Origin: Shinisaurus crocodilurus | Lineage: Eukaryota > Chordata > Lepidosauria > Squamata > Shinisauridae | Assembly: GCA_021292165.1 (NCBI GenBank) | Contig: CM037877.1 | Coordinates: 308,702,834-308,766,833 of the forward strand | Direction: 5' to 3' | Length of the DNA: 64,000 nucleotides | In this document: piece by piece, positions 1 to 9,953 of the stretch | Layout: each line of letters starts with the position of its first letter | Position numbering within the stretch: the stretch's first letter is position 1 | Made by a program: the position numbers and the translations under genes | The notes under the pieces: model-generated | Seen by the model: the letters and a program-made list of their open reading frames with translations, nothing else | The model's database searches: none | What the model was told of the DNA's origin: nothing

Positions 1-557
1 AATGCACATTACCGCAAATGCAAATTTGTGCAAATCCCTCCCCGCCAAAGTTTTTTTTTAAAAAAATGGTCCACAAGTCTGCAGAAAAAGCTGGTCCGCG
101 GTGGAACCCACCACTTGAGTTCATAGAAATCAGAACTCACTTGAATCTGTTGCAGAGTTCTCAGACATCCCTGCCTGAAACAGGCAAACGATTGTGCCTC
201 TGTTTGGAAGACAGCTGTGCCAGTGTGTGTTTGGGGCGGGGCCAGGCACGGGTCCTCTGCCACCTGGCCCAGCTGTGCTGCCTTGCCAATCAGCGCCTGT
301 GTAAAAGACAGGCCCCAAACACACTTCGGACGCTGGAAGCCATTGTCATTGCAACTCGACCGTAGCCGGACACTCCTGCCGGCCCCCGGACCGAGACTCG
401 TGCTTCCTTGACTTCGGAACACCCCTGACCACGCTTCGGCCTGCTCCTCTGACACGGCTTCGTCTCATTTTGGTTTCGGACAGATCTCTTGGCTTCCAAC
501 CTTGGACTGTGTTAACGACAATGGTTTATCTGGCCGGGTACTCCCCAGAAATACAAT
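1..557. other. unassigned sequence, no gene seen
   Basis: No repeat family or exon is recognised. Positions 240-480 are C-rich with CTTCGG-type words and resemble an old LTR or LTR-adjacent remnant in texture, but no terminal TG/CA pair, primer site or coding segment supports that. The overlapping open frames here on both strands match nothing I recognise. Confidence 0.4.
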
Positions 558-599
<42 letters not shown>

Positions 600-600
600 T
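558..600 (+). repeat. (ATC)n microsatellite
   Basis: About 14 perfect ATC triplets in a row. An open frame through it reads as a histidine run, which is a product of the triplet repeat and not a protein. Confidence 0.97.
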
Positions 601-779
601 GTGGACTAGACTGATTTACAACACAAACCAGGAAGAAGATGCTGGTGCTGACTGATGATGGAACCCTTTGGTGTAGTTCTACATATTTCAGAGTAAAAAC
701 CCTTACTTCAGGAGCTTGGAAGGAAAATGCAGAAATCCCTGAGGTTTACTTGCTCTCTAGATGTGTGGAACATCTTAGA

Positions 780-1085
780 AAAAGATGCCACGGACGGCCT
801 TCTCCTTGTCCCTTCAGCCAGAGCAGCTAGACTGGTGGGGACGAGGAAGAGGGCCTTTTCCGTGGCGGCCCCCGTACTGTGGAACTCTCTCCCGAGTGAC
901 CTCCGCCATGCCCCCTCTCTGCTGAGCTTCTGCTGCTCATTAAAAACCTGGCTGTTCAGGCGGGAATATGGGGTGGGTTAAGATTTTAAAATTTTTATAC
1001 TGTTTTAAATGTATTTTATTGTTTTTATTCTATGTACATCGTCCAGGATGGCTGGTTGCCGGCCAGATGGGCAATTAATAAATGT
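780..1085 (+). mobile_element. L2-like LINE 3' end (CR1 group), 5' truncated
   Basis: The frame reads the conserved C-terminal end of L2/CR1-group ORF2: arginine-rich segment, then RAFSVAAPVLWNSLPSDLR and a final KTWLFR. It is followed by a 3' UTR ending in a GGGCAATTAATAAATG-type tail. Related 3' UTRs occur on the minus strand at 35876 and 39618. The upstream reverse transcriptase is missing, so this is a dead 5'-truncated copy. Confidence 0.75.
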
Positions 1086-1092
1086 AAATAAA

Positions 1093-1141
<49 letters not shown>
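1086..1141 (+). repeat. (AAAT)n(AAT)n tail microsatellite
   Basis: Tail of the preceding L2-like copy, grown from AAAT units into AAT units. L2-group LINEs end in short A-rich repeats, so it probably grew from the insertion tail. Confidence 0.9.
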
Positions 1142-1144
<3 letters not shown>

Positions 1145-1234
1145 CAAAGGAGCAATGCTTCCCAGTTCTCTGCATTTATGATGGCACACTGCAACCAACC
1201 CCTTACTTCCAGAATTTCTGTATGTATCTCTCTA

Positions 1235-1974
1235 AACTGGAGAAATGGACAATAAAATGGCAAATGCGGTTCTGTAAAAGCAAATGTAAAGTGATTCATG
1301 TTGGGGCCAAAAATCCAACTTCACAGATACGCTGAAGGGTTCGAAGCTGGAAGTGACTGAGCAGGAAAGAGATCTTGTGCTTGTGGTGGATACCTCCATG
1401 AAAATCAACCCAGTTTGTGGCTGCCGTGAAGAAGGCAAATTCCATGTTGGGGGTCATTAGGAAAGGTATCAAAGTATCAAAAATAAAACTGCCGATATCA
1501 TAATTTAAAGCCCTTATAAAGATTGGTGCGACCATACTTGGGATACTGTGCACAGTTCTGGTCACCACACCTAAAAAAAGGATATCTGATAGAGTTGGAA
1601 GAACTGCAACTAAAATGATCAAAGGGCTGGAGCAACTCTCCTATGAGGAAAAGTTACAACATCTGGGACTGCTTAACTTTGAAAAAAGGCTAGTAAGGGG
1701 AGGCGTGATAGAGGTGTACAGAATTATGCGTGGTGTGGAGAAAGTGGACGGGGAGACATTTTTCTCTTTCCCTCTCATAGAACCCAAAGGGGTCATCCCA
1801 TGGAGCTGATGATTGGTGGGAGATTCAGGACAGACAAATGGAAGTTGTTCTTCACACAGCGCAGAGATGTTATTAACTTCCACAAGATGTAGTGATGGAG
1901 GGCTTTAAAAGGGGTTTGGACAAATTCCTGGAAGAGGAGAAGGATTTCAATGGCTACTAGTCCTATGACTGCAT
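1235..1974 (+). mobile_element. old CR1 LINE fragment (RT C-terminus and 3' region)
   Basis: Diverged CR1 ORF2: an equivalent of the NNRMKF/K-CQVLHLG stretch at about 1245, then matches to the KKAN-LG-I, RPHLEYC-QFW and TKMIKGLE blocks in shifting frames, then old-CR1 3' sequence (AGGATTTCAATGGCTACTAG at the end). Several frameshifts and stops. It lacks the young CR1 tail with ATTCTATG octamers, so it belongs to an older subfamily like the copy at 5604-6362. Confidence 0.8.
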
Positions 1975-2555
1975 ACAAAAAATAAAAATAAAAATGAAAA
2001 ATGCAGTACTTGCAGTACTTGTATTGCAAGACGTCGCTTGTTTTTTTTATCAAGTTAAAATTTATTTTTAAAATTTGCTTGTCTTGCAAAACACTTGCAG
2101 ACCAAGTTACTTGCAATCCAAGGTTTTACTGTATATATTTTAAAAATATTATGGTTAATGCAATTTGCCCTTCTACTCCTTGTTCCCCAACCCACAGACC
2201 TCACTTCCTTGATAATACTTAATGCAATGAGTCATTTTTTCTTATTTTGCAGTCATTATTTTTGTGCTTGTTATTTTTCTGTCCTTAGGTGTGTATTTTG
2301 ATTTGCATGCTTCCTTCTTAGCTGTAACCTCGCTAGAACCTTTTCTATGCTATCCACATCTTAATTTGGGTACAAAGAGAATATGTTCACTAAAGTTCAT
2401 GTTGGAAATGGTAAGATTGCAACTCCAGTTACAGCTAAGTGCTGAGCCGAAACAGAGGTGTGCATTTTGCAAACCTTTTCACACCCTGAGAAAAGACTCC
2501 TGCTTTTCAGCAGTTTCCACACCTCCTTCTAAAACAGCAGGAAACAGTTTATAAA
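1975..2555. other. unassigned AT-rich sequence
   Basis: AT-rich, starting with an AAAAAT-rich stretch that may be the tail of the CR1 fragment to its left. No coding potential, structured RNA or named repeat seen. Confidence 0.4.
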
Positions 2556-2680
2556 GGACTGTAGCTCAGTGGCAGGGTGCATGGTTTGCATACAGAATAT
2601 CCCCGGATACACCAGCAGCATCTCTGGGTACAGCTGGTTAAAGACTCCAGCCTGAAACCCTGGAGAGTCACTGCCAAACA
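2556..2680 (+). mobile_element. tRNA-derived SINE (TAGCTCAGT head), diverged
   Basis: Starts with a tRNA-like D-arm/A-box sequence (GTAGCTCAGTGGCAGGG), then a degraded B-box region, then the family body with CCTGAAACCCTGGAGAGTC. The same body is seen on the minus strand at 20001-20206 and 47350-47512 and on the plus strand at 57876. A pol III SINE remnant, not a functional tRNA: anticodon arm and acceptor pairing are not kept. Confidence 0.7.
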
Positions 2681-2733
2681 TGTCCCCATTACTGAGGCAA
2701 CCGAGATGATGCCCTGTAAGGTTGTAACCCAGC

Positions 2734-3516
2734 CAGGGATGGGGACTCGGACTCGAGGACTCGACTCGTGAGTCGGACTGAGTCCCCCCTCTGACTCGAC
2801 TCGGACTCGAGTCCCAATATTTTTAATGGGACTCGAGACTCGACTCGGGACTCGAGACCAAGGACTCGTCAACATCCCTGGGCTGTTGACGAGTCTTCTG
2901 GCTGTGCCAGAAGGAGCGCGATCACCGGTGAAGAGCGCATGGAGGCGAGGCGCGCCGCTGCTCGGCCACTATGGACAGCTACCAGGAGCGCAGCCCCAAC
3001 GATGTGTTGAGATTTATTTTGATTGATGTGTTGTTGTGGGGGGTTTGGGTTAGGGTCAGACATTTTGGGTTTGGCTGCCTCTGCCTGCCTGTCTGGGGTT
3101 CCCAGCCTCCTCTGCCTGCCTGGTCTCTTCTTGACCTGTTCAACAGTTGAATTGTCCAAGACAAAGGCCTCTGCCTGCCTGCTTTGGGGTTCCCTGCCTC
3201 CTCTGCCTGCCTGGTTATTTTGGGTTTGTCTGCCTGGTCTATTCTTGCCAAAATCAGTTGCAGAGTTTTGAAATAAAAAGGCACACTTGTGCCTAGAATT
3301 TATTTAAGCCACACATCTGAAGTAGCCTTATTTTGTTGGGGGGAAACCCCATTGATTTTAATAGGGACTCATGGAGTCAGCTTTGGGAGTGACTCGGGAC
3401 TCGTGACTCGCGAGTCACCATTTTGGACCAAGGACTCGGACTCGGACTCGAGACTCGGGTCCAAAGACTCGTGACTCGACTCGTGACTCGAGACCAAGGA
3501 CTCTTCAACATCCCTG
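2734..3516 (+). mobile_element. hAT DNA transposon copy A (783 bp, internally deleted)
   Basis: Ends are CAGGGATG and CATCCCTG, with GACTC/GAGTC arrays inside both ends. The interior matches copies B and D but lacks about 230 bp holding most of the transposase C-terminus. The deletion joint carries a TTGGGTTAGGGT stretch. An outer 147-bp block (2734-2880) has both terminal motifs of its own. Flanks 2725-2733 and 3518-3526 agree at 8 of 9 bases but are one base off the expected position, so the target duplication is only probable. Confidence 0.85.
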
Positions 3517-4584
3517 ATTACCCAGCACAGAGGAACGACATCCCCATGTAGAAGCATGTCTGAATGCCATCTGAATCATGCAGATCATGTTCCTTCTCCC
3601 TGCATTACTTCAATGGGATGAGCATCCCAATGTCACAGGGCCATTTGTTGGCCCTGTTCTCTCAATGAGATTGCTTTCCAGGAGTCCCCACCATCTGGGA
3701 ACAGCAGTAAAAGGGGGTGGATAATGGCCACACTACACAGGTGCAAAAAAAAAAAAAAAAAAAAATGAGCAAAAGAGTACAAGGCATGGATTTGTTCATG
3801 AAAGTTTCCTCTTCCCCCAATAATTTTGCAGTGAAAATTAAATGTCATGAAAATTCAGCCCAGCACGATGGTGTCAGTGGCTACTGCAGTTGTCGTCATC
3901 CCCCACCCCAGAGGGGTTTGCAGCTGGTATTCCGGAGAGGCAGCCAATGTGAAGAATCAGACACACACACACACACACGCCTGCTGAGGGATCACAGACT
4001 CTTCAGAAGCCAAGGAGAGAGAGAAGGGAAATCATGACAACAGGAGGAAGAAAATCAAAACTGCCCCCGGGACCAACATCGCAGGGGAAGAGGAATGAAC
4101 ACAGCGAAGCCATTTCAGTTATGGTGATGGAGATTGTAAATCAGAGGGCCGCTTCCTCCTCCCGCAGTCACTTCAAAGCCTCCAGGTTGGAGGCAGCCAT
4201 GTGACCAGAAAGAGAGAGGGGGGGGAGAGAGAGAGAGAGAGGACCCTTTCCCCTGTCTCCAGACTTCAGCAAATACCAGGGGATGAACTCCATTGTGGAA
4301 AGGAACTTCTCTTGCTGCAAGCTGGAATTGGTGGTGGGAGAGACTTTTCCCTACAAACAAAATGGAGAAAGGTCGGAAGCAGACTACAGTACAAGCAGCT
4401 CAGCTTCTTCCTTGCTCGCACACAGACATATGCACACAAACACCCACCTACCCAGTGTTGTAATATAGACAGTCTCCATTTGAAATACTGGCCTCTCCAG
4501 TGAAGGTTCGTTAGGTAACATGACTGGGAATGATCCCAGTACCAGTGGGATGAATCAAGCAACGGTTAGACACAGTATAGGTGA
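3517..4584. other. unassigned sequence with simple repeats
   Basis: Holds a poly-A run (about 3745-3765), an (AC)9 run (3960-3978) and GA-rich stretches (4203-4245). No gene or recognised transposon. Confidence 0.5.
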
Positions 4585-5603
4585 GGGACAGCCAGGGATG
4601 TTGAAGAGTCCTTGGTCTCGAGTCACGAGTCGAGTCACGAGTCTTTGGACCCGAGTCTCGAGTCCGAGTCCGAGTCCTTGGTCCAAAATGGTGACTCACG
4701 AGTCACGAGTCACGAGTCACTCCCAAAGCTGACTCCACAAGTCCCTATTAAAATCAATGGGTTTTTTTCCCAACAAAATAAGGCTACTTCAGATGTGTGG
4801 TTTAAATAAATTCTAGGCACAAGTGTGCCTTTTTATTTCAAAACTCTGCAACTGATTTTGGCAAGAATAGACCAGGCAGACAAACCCAAAATAACCAGGC
4901 AGGCAGAGGAGGCAGGGAACCCCAAAGCAGGCAGGCAGAGGCCTTTGTCTTGGACAATTCAACTGTTGAACTGGTCAAGAAGAGACCAGGCAGGCAGAGG
5001 AGGCTGGGAACCCCAGACAGGCAGGCAGAGGCAGCCAAACCCCAAATGTCTGAAAGGTTGCATTTTAGAAAAATGATTTTAAAAAATAAACTTTCTGTAC
5101 TTCCTAAAATTTATCCATGTTGCATTTGAAGAACATGATTTTTTCTAAATGTTTGGCCCCCATTCTGGAACGGTGAGATCTCATCACAATTCCACCCTCA
5201 CTGAACACCCGCTCCACTGGTGATGAACTTGCTGGAACCAGAAACACACTCAGAGCAGCCACGCAGAGTAATCTCAGGTCCTTCTTCTGCCTCTCCCAAG
5301 TACGCAACACATCAATCAAAATAAATCTTGACACACTGTTGGGGCTGCACTCCTGGTAGCCGTCCATAGTGGCCGAGCAGCGGCATACCTCGCTTCCATG
5401 CGCTCTTCGCCGGCAATCACGCTCCTCTCCACTCCTTCTGGCACAGCCCAGGGATGTTGAAGAGTCCTTGGTCTCGAGTCCCGAGTCGAGTCTCGAGTCC
5501 CATTAAAAATATTGGGACTCGAGTCCGAGTCGAGTCAGAGGGGGGACTCAGTCCGACTCACGAGTCGAGTCCTCGAGTCCGAGTCCCCATCCCTGGGGAC
5601 AGC
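4585..5603 (-). mobile_element. hAT DNA transposon copy B with exact 8-bp target duplication
   Basis: The element is 4593-5595 (1003 bp), flanked by GGGACAGC at 4585-4592 and 5596-5603. Ends are CAGGGATGTTGAAGAG and its differing partner ending CCCCATCCCTG. GACTC/GAGTC arrays occupy 4607-4735 and 5462-5585. A transposase C-terminal segment lies on the minus strand (5104-5367). The 147-bp block 5449-5595 repeats the left-end motif in direct orientation, so the copy has two left-type ends and one right-type end. An 8-bp duplication and a C-A-G-G-G start fit the hAT superfamily. Confidence 0.93.
5104..5367 (-). pseudogene. hAT transposase C-terminal dimerisation segment (remnant)
   Basis: An 87-residue open frame with the hAT C-terminal signature VPASSSPVERVFSEGG at about residues 44-59, followed by an arginine-rich RSHRSRM and a K-C-N near the end. 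In the hAT family this segment mediates transposase dimerisation at the end of the protein. The N-terminal zinc finger and the catalytic D-D-E core are absent, since a complete hAT transposase is usually 600 residues or more. It therefore cannot catalyse transposition alone. The frame is uninterrupted and almost identical to the one at 52415-52699, so the parent spread recently or the segment is carried passively in a young element. Confidence 0.85.
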
Positions 5604-6362
5604 TCGATGAAAATGTCGACCCCGTGTGCAACTGCTGTGAAAAAGGCAAACTCCATGTTAGGCATAATTAGGAAAGGAATTGAAAATAAAATTGCCAAGA
5701 TCGTACTCCCCTTATACAAATCTATGGTGCAACCACACTTAGAATACCATGTACAGTTCTGGTCACCACACTTAAAGAAGTAGATTGTAGAGTTGGAAAA
5801 AGTGCAGAAAAGGGCAACTAAAATGATCAAGGGGCTGGAGCAACTCCCCTATGAGAAAAGGTTAGAACATCTGGGACTGTTTAGCTTAGAAAAATGGTGA
5901 GTAAGTGGAGACATGATTGGGGTGTACAACATTATGCCTGGTGCGGAGAAAGTGGTCAGGGAGACTTTTTCTCCCTCTCTCATAATACCAGAGCCCAAAG
6001 GGGTCACCCCATGAAGCGAACTGGTGGGAGAAAAAGGAAGGCCAGATAAAAGGAAGGACTTCTTCACACAGTGCATAGTTAAACTATGGAATTCACTTCC
6101 ACAAGATGGAGTGATGGCCACCTATTTGGATCGCTTTAAAGGGGGATTGGACAAATTCATGCAGGAGGAGAAGGCTTTCAATGGCTACTGGTCCTTATGC
6201 CTCTGTTCTCCAGTCGCTGGGGAATATGGGTGGGAGGGTGCTGTTGCCCTCATGTCCTGCTTGTGGGCTTCCCGTGGGCAGCTGGTCGGCCACTGTGTGA
6301 ACAGAATGCTGGACTAGGTGGACCTTGGTCTGATCCAGCAGGGCTCTTGTTACGTTCTTATA
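5604..6362 (+). mobile_element. old CR1 LINE fragment (RT C-terminus to 3' end)
   Basis: ORF2 C-terminal blocks (VKKANSMLGIIRKGI, VQPHLEYHVQFWSPHLKK) followed by old-CR1 3' sequence, ending near CTGATCCAGC and GTTCTTATAA. It lies directly against the right target duplication of hAT copy B. Several stops and shifts. Same subfamily as 1235-1974, 29229-30402 and 43621-43828. Confidence 0.85.
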
Positions 6363-7014
6363 AAGGAGCTCCTGAGATGTATCTTCAAGAAGTCTTGGGG
6401 CAGGAAAAGCCCCATCTTTCCAGATCTTTTCTGGGACTGGAGCTCAGCCTCCTTTCTCCTGGTGGCAGAAGTCATCATGACCTGCCGGGTATCACTGAGA
6501 ATCTCTGGCAGGACAGGAACCTACTCTCCTCTTTCTCCTACCTGATGGGTATGAGAAGCAGGATGGTGGCAAGTCCCTGGCCGTGGTGCAGTGGAGCCAG
6601 GGCTCACAGGGACAGGCATCAGCATTATTATTATTATTTTTTAGAAGGGGTGCTGACGTCATCCGCCAGCCCACTCAGAAAGAATTCCCTGTTCTCTCTG
6701 AGCTTAGCTGCAATCCTCACAGTAGCTGTGGGGGGGGGGTGAACTTCCCCATCACAAAACACTGTTCCCTGTTGAAATGCAAAATATTTAGGTGTGCCTT
6801 GGCTTTATAAAAGGCCTGCCTCCGGTGGAGATGAAAACTTGTAGAACTGGTTTGTTCATATGGATCCACACAGCTGCCCGGATTTTTGGACTCTATTTGG
6901 GGGCATGGCTACGGGGACTGCCATGATGAGCGCCTGCACTTCAGAAATGGCCCCTGCGCCACCAGTCCCTGGCAAAAGCGCGAGCTCTCCTCGTACACTC
7001 AGTGTGGTGTGTGG
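6363..7014. other. unassigned sequence
   Basis: No gene or repeat family recognised. Overlapping open frames (for example 6318-6545) begin in CR1 sequence and show no known domain. Confidence 0.4.
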
Positions 7015-7266
7015 GGAGCCAGTGTTGCCTAGTGGTGAGAGTGTTGGGCTGGGACTCGGGAGATCCGGGTTCTAGTCCCCGCTCAGCCATGAAACTCACT
7101 GGGTGACTTTGGGCCAGTCACGGACTCTCAGCCTAACCTACCTCACAGGGTTGTTGTGAGGATAAAATGGAGAGGAGGAGGAGGAGGATTATGTAAGCCG
7201 CCTTGAGTTCCTTGTAGGAAAAAAGGCAGGGTATAAATATAATAAATAAATAAATAAATAAATAAA
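7015..7266 (+). mobile_element. MIR-like tRNA-derived SINE, near full length
   Basis: tRNA-like head with a B-box-like GGTTCTAGTCC at about 7069, a central CORE-like part (CCTACCTCACAGGGTTGTTG, GTGAGGATAAAATGG), and a 3' part GGTATAAATATAATAAATAA with an AAAT tail. The central words match the MIR/CORE-SINE pattern and the tail matches L2-group 3' ends, which would explain mobilisation in trans by L2-like LINEs. Other copies: 22891-23138 (minus), 20992-21048, 58517-58577 and small pieces at 39251-39283 and 51995-52090. Confidence 0.85.
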
Positions 7267-8382
7267 ATACCATTTGCACGCGTAGAGGAGAAATAACGAC
7301 TCGGACCCAGTTGTAGGGTACAAATTGTGGTAAAAGTAATGGGCCACATTTATTGAATCATCAATAGGAGATCTACGAAGGGAAAAAAGTGCGGGTACTA
7401 ATTACACCGGCTATCAGCCGGTCGCCATTGCTATAGGGCAAAACATCCAGCAAGGAGGGTGACGGCATCCAAGTCATCCCTTCCTTGCTTAACACCACAC
7501 GGTGCTGGAAGGTCTTTCCTGCAGTCAGCCTCGACCGGTCCATGAGGCACCGCCAGGTGAGGTAGGAAGACCTCAGAGACGTGCCTTCTCTCAGCATACC
7601 ATTTCCCAGCCTCTCTATGGGCATGGCCTGAAGTGTATATGAGCAGCCGCCAGAAAATTGTAAGGGGAAGCTATGGAAAGACGCACATCTACAGTCCTTC
7701 TTGTGTATGTTAACCGTGCGTTCTTGTGCATGTCTCAGCTCATAAAGGCTCCCGGAATTGTTCTGGTTCAAAAAAAATCTAGTGGGCACTTTGGAGCAGC
7801 GGGAGACAGAAAAGGATGGTTGCCATTAGAGCGGCCGGCATATTTCTCTGAGATCAAACTGTCGAGGCAAGTCCTGGTCAGGCGAACCTTCGGCAAAAAA
7901 ATCCGAGGGAAGTTAAATGTTTAATTAAGTTTTTGGGGAACATTCTCTGTGGGGTACTTTACACATCTCTACTTGCAGTGGAGGAAACTCTTCCTCTTTG
8001 AAGAAATGTCAGTGTGGACATTTGAAGCACCACTTTTGATGGGCTCTTTGCGTTCACATTTCAATCTTAACATATAAACCCGCTTTCTTTCTTTTTTTAA
8101 GCAACATTTTGTGTCAAGAGATAAATCTGAAATGGCATTTCTAATTGAAAAGCACAGGACAGTTTTCTTTTGGATGAAAGCTGTGGTATTTCCATTGTCT
8201 GCTCCAGGAAAATGAGTCTGGAATTTCCCCTTGGAATGAAAATTTCGTTTTATAAATAGCTTCAGAGCTGGAAGCAGCTGAGGGGGTGGGGTGGGCAGGA
8301 GAGGGAGAACTAAAAATTGGAGGTGTTGTCCTGGTCATCTTGATTGTAAAGACATGGGTCCCAATCCACAAGCCCGACGGTA
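7267..8382. other. unassigned; part resembles unique conserved-type DNA
   Basis: 7280-7930 holds no recognised repeat. 8060-8270 is AT-balanced, has no repeat signature, and reads like unique non-coding sequence with TAAT and homeobox-like words. No exon seen. Confidence 0.35.
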
Positions 8383-8563
8383 CACAGATACAGGGCCGGT
8401 GCTACCATTAGGCCAACTAGGCAGCCGCCTAGGGCGCAGGGCTAAAGGGGGTGCCAGAAACGCCTTGAAAACAAAATACAGCGCTCTCAAGTGGGAAGGG
8501 GGGCGCTAAATATCTGATCTTGCCTAGGGCACCAAACTGCCTTGCACCGGTCCTGCACAGATA
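8383..8563. mobile_element. hAT-type MITE, CAGGGCCGGTGC family, copy 1
   Basis: Element 8391-8555 (165 bp) with ends CAGGGCCGGTGC and GCACCGGTCCTG and exact 8-bp duplications CACAGATA (8383-8390, 8556-8563). No coding capacity. It needs an unseen hAT transposase in trans. Confidence 0.93.
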
Positions 8564-9953
8564 CAAACATGGAACTCCATGCAGGGTGTGCAACTGGAAG
8601 CTGTGGATATGACTCTCGGAAGAAAGTTTCACTGAAGTCAAAAGAACTTACTTCCAAATAACCAACTTGACACGGAGGACCCTTGTGCATGTGAGGACGT
8701 GGAGCCCCCTTGCGCCCAAGGGTTTACTCCTTCACTTTGGCATAGAGAAGGGCAGCTTCGCAGGTATATTCCTCGCGTGCAGCACATGTCTTTGAGGAAA
8801 AGGAAGGTTCCATCCATACGCACATCAAACTGCACACACAACTCGGGATCAAAACCAGCATGCATACGATCAAGTTCAGTTGTGTCTCAGGCGATTCAGT
8901 CCAGCAGTCCGCTCTCTACTTTTGAAGTATCAGAAATTTGCTGGAGGGTTTTGCTTGTTAAAATGTATTGGTGGGATATTCCAGCATAGTTTCTCCAGAG
9001 AACCACTAATCCCAAGCACTTTATCCACTTTTCTGTATGAACGGTCAAGAGTTGCTGACCCACGTGGTAAGCTGTATAACTGCAGCCTCGCTGGAAAGAA
9101 CATTCTGGCTTTGGCCTGGCTCCGCCCTGCCAGGCTGCCCATCTGGGAGGAAGGAGTATAAGAAGGCTTCCTGTCGCACTGGCTCCTGGCTGGAGCAACG
9201 AGGTCTACCTGGGCGTCTGTGTGCCTCTGTATTTCTAGTCACTCTTTGGTCCTGCCCCGGGTTCATCCTCTGATCCTGATTGTTCTTCAGTCCATACTCT
9301 TGACTTGTTCTCCAATCCTGCCACCAGCCAGGTTCCCAGCTCCTGGCTCACTCCAGACTCAATCCAGCCCTGACACACAAACTCACAAGTATGTGTGAAG
9401 GGCTAGTTAGTTAGAGTTCTAGGGCACAATCTATGGTTTGGGGATTTTTGTACAACACAGCACTCATTTAAGCTGCATTATTAACCCTTGTTTATGGGGG
9501 CAAGAAATGGCAGGATCACACCCATCCTTGCTTAGCAGGCAGGGTCACGGTCCAGATGCTGAGTTTATTCAATGAATTTTGAGGGTAGCCACCGGCTTAG
9601 GCACACCTGAGGTAATGAGCATGCTATTTTTGGCATGGACCAGTGTCCTAAAACTTTAAAGGGCCAATTATTCAGGGTCAAGTACATGGCACTTATTTAT
9701 CTGTCAAACAAATTAACTCCCGGTAATTGCAGTTCATGAAGATGCAGACTGGGAACTTCTCATCATATTAGAGCAACTTTAACTTTTTGGGGGGTTGCTA
9801 ATTAAACTAGTTGTAGCTAATTTACACATTTCAGGTTCATATAGTTAAAATAATTTGCAAGCCAAGAACTTCCAGTCATGTCAGGGAAAGTTCAAGTCAT
9901 TCATTTATTAAATAAATAAGTCCTTGCTAATTTATATATTTCTAGTATATGTA
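8564..9953. other. unassigned; 9110-9390 possibly old LTR-like
   Basis: 9110-9390 is C/T-rich with a TATA-like TATAAGAAGG near 9160 and a dense run of CCAG/CTCC words, reminiscent of LTR U3/R sequence, but no matching second LTR, primer site or internal region is seen. The rest (9400-9950) is AT-rich and unassigned. Confidence 0.3.

Noticed and set aside
470..655. Open frame with a histidine run
   Set aside because: The run is the (ATC)n microsatellite read in one frame.
2734..2880. GACTC-rich blocks as a satellite or CRISPR-like array
   Set aside because: The pentamers are irregular, lie only at the ends of hAT elements and have no constant-length spacers. The 8-bp duplications show that they belong to transposons.
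9110..9390. Possible solo LTR
   Set aside because: It has a TATA-like word and C/T-rich texture but no defined ends, target duplication or second copy in the window.
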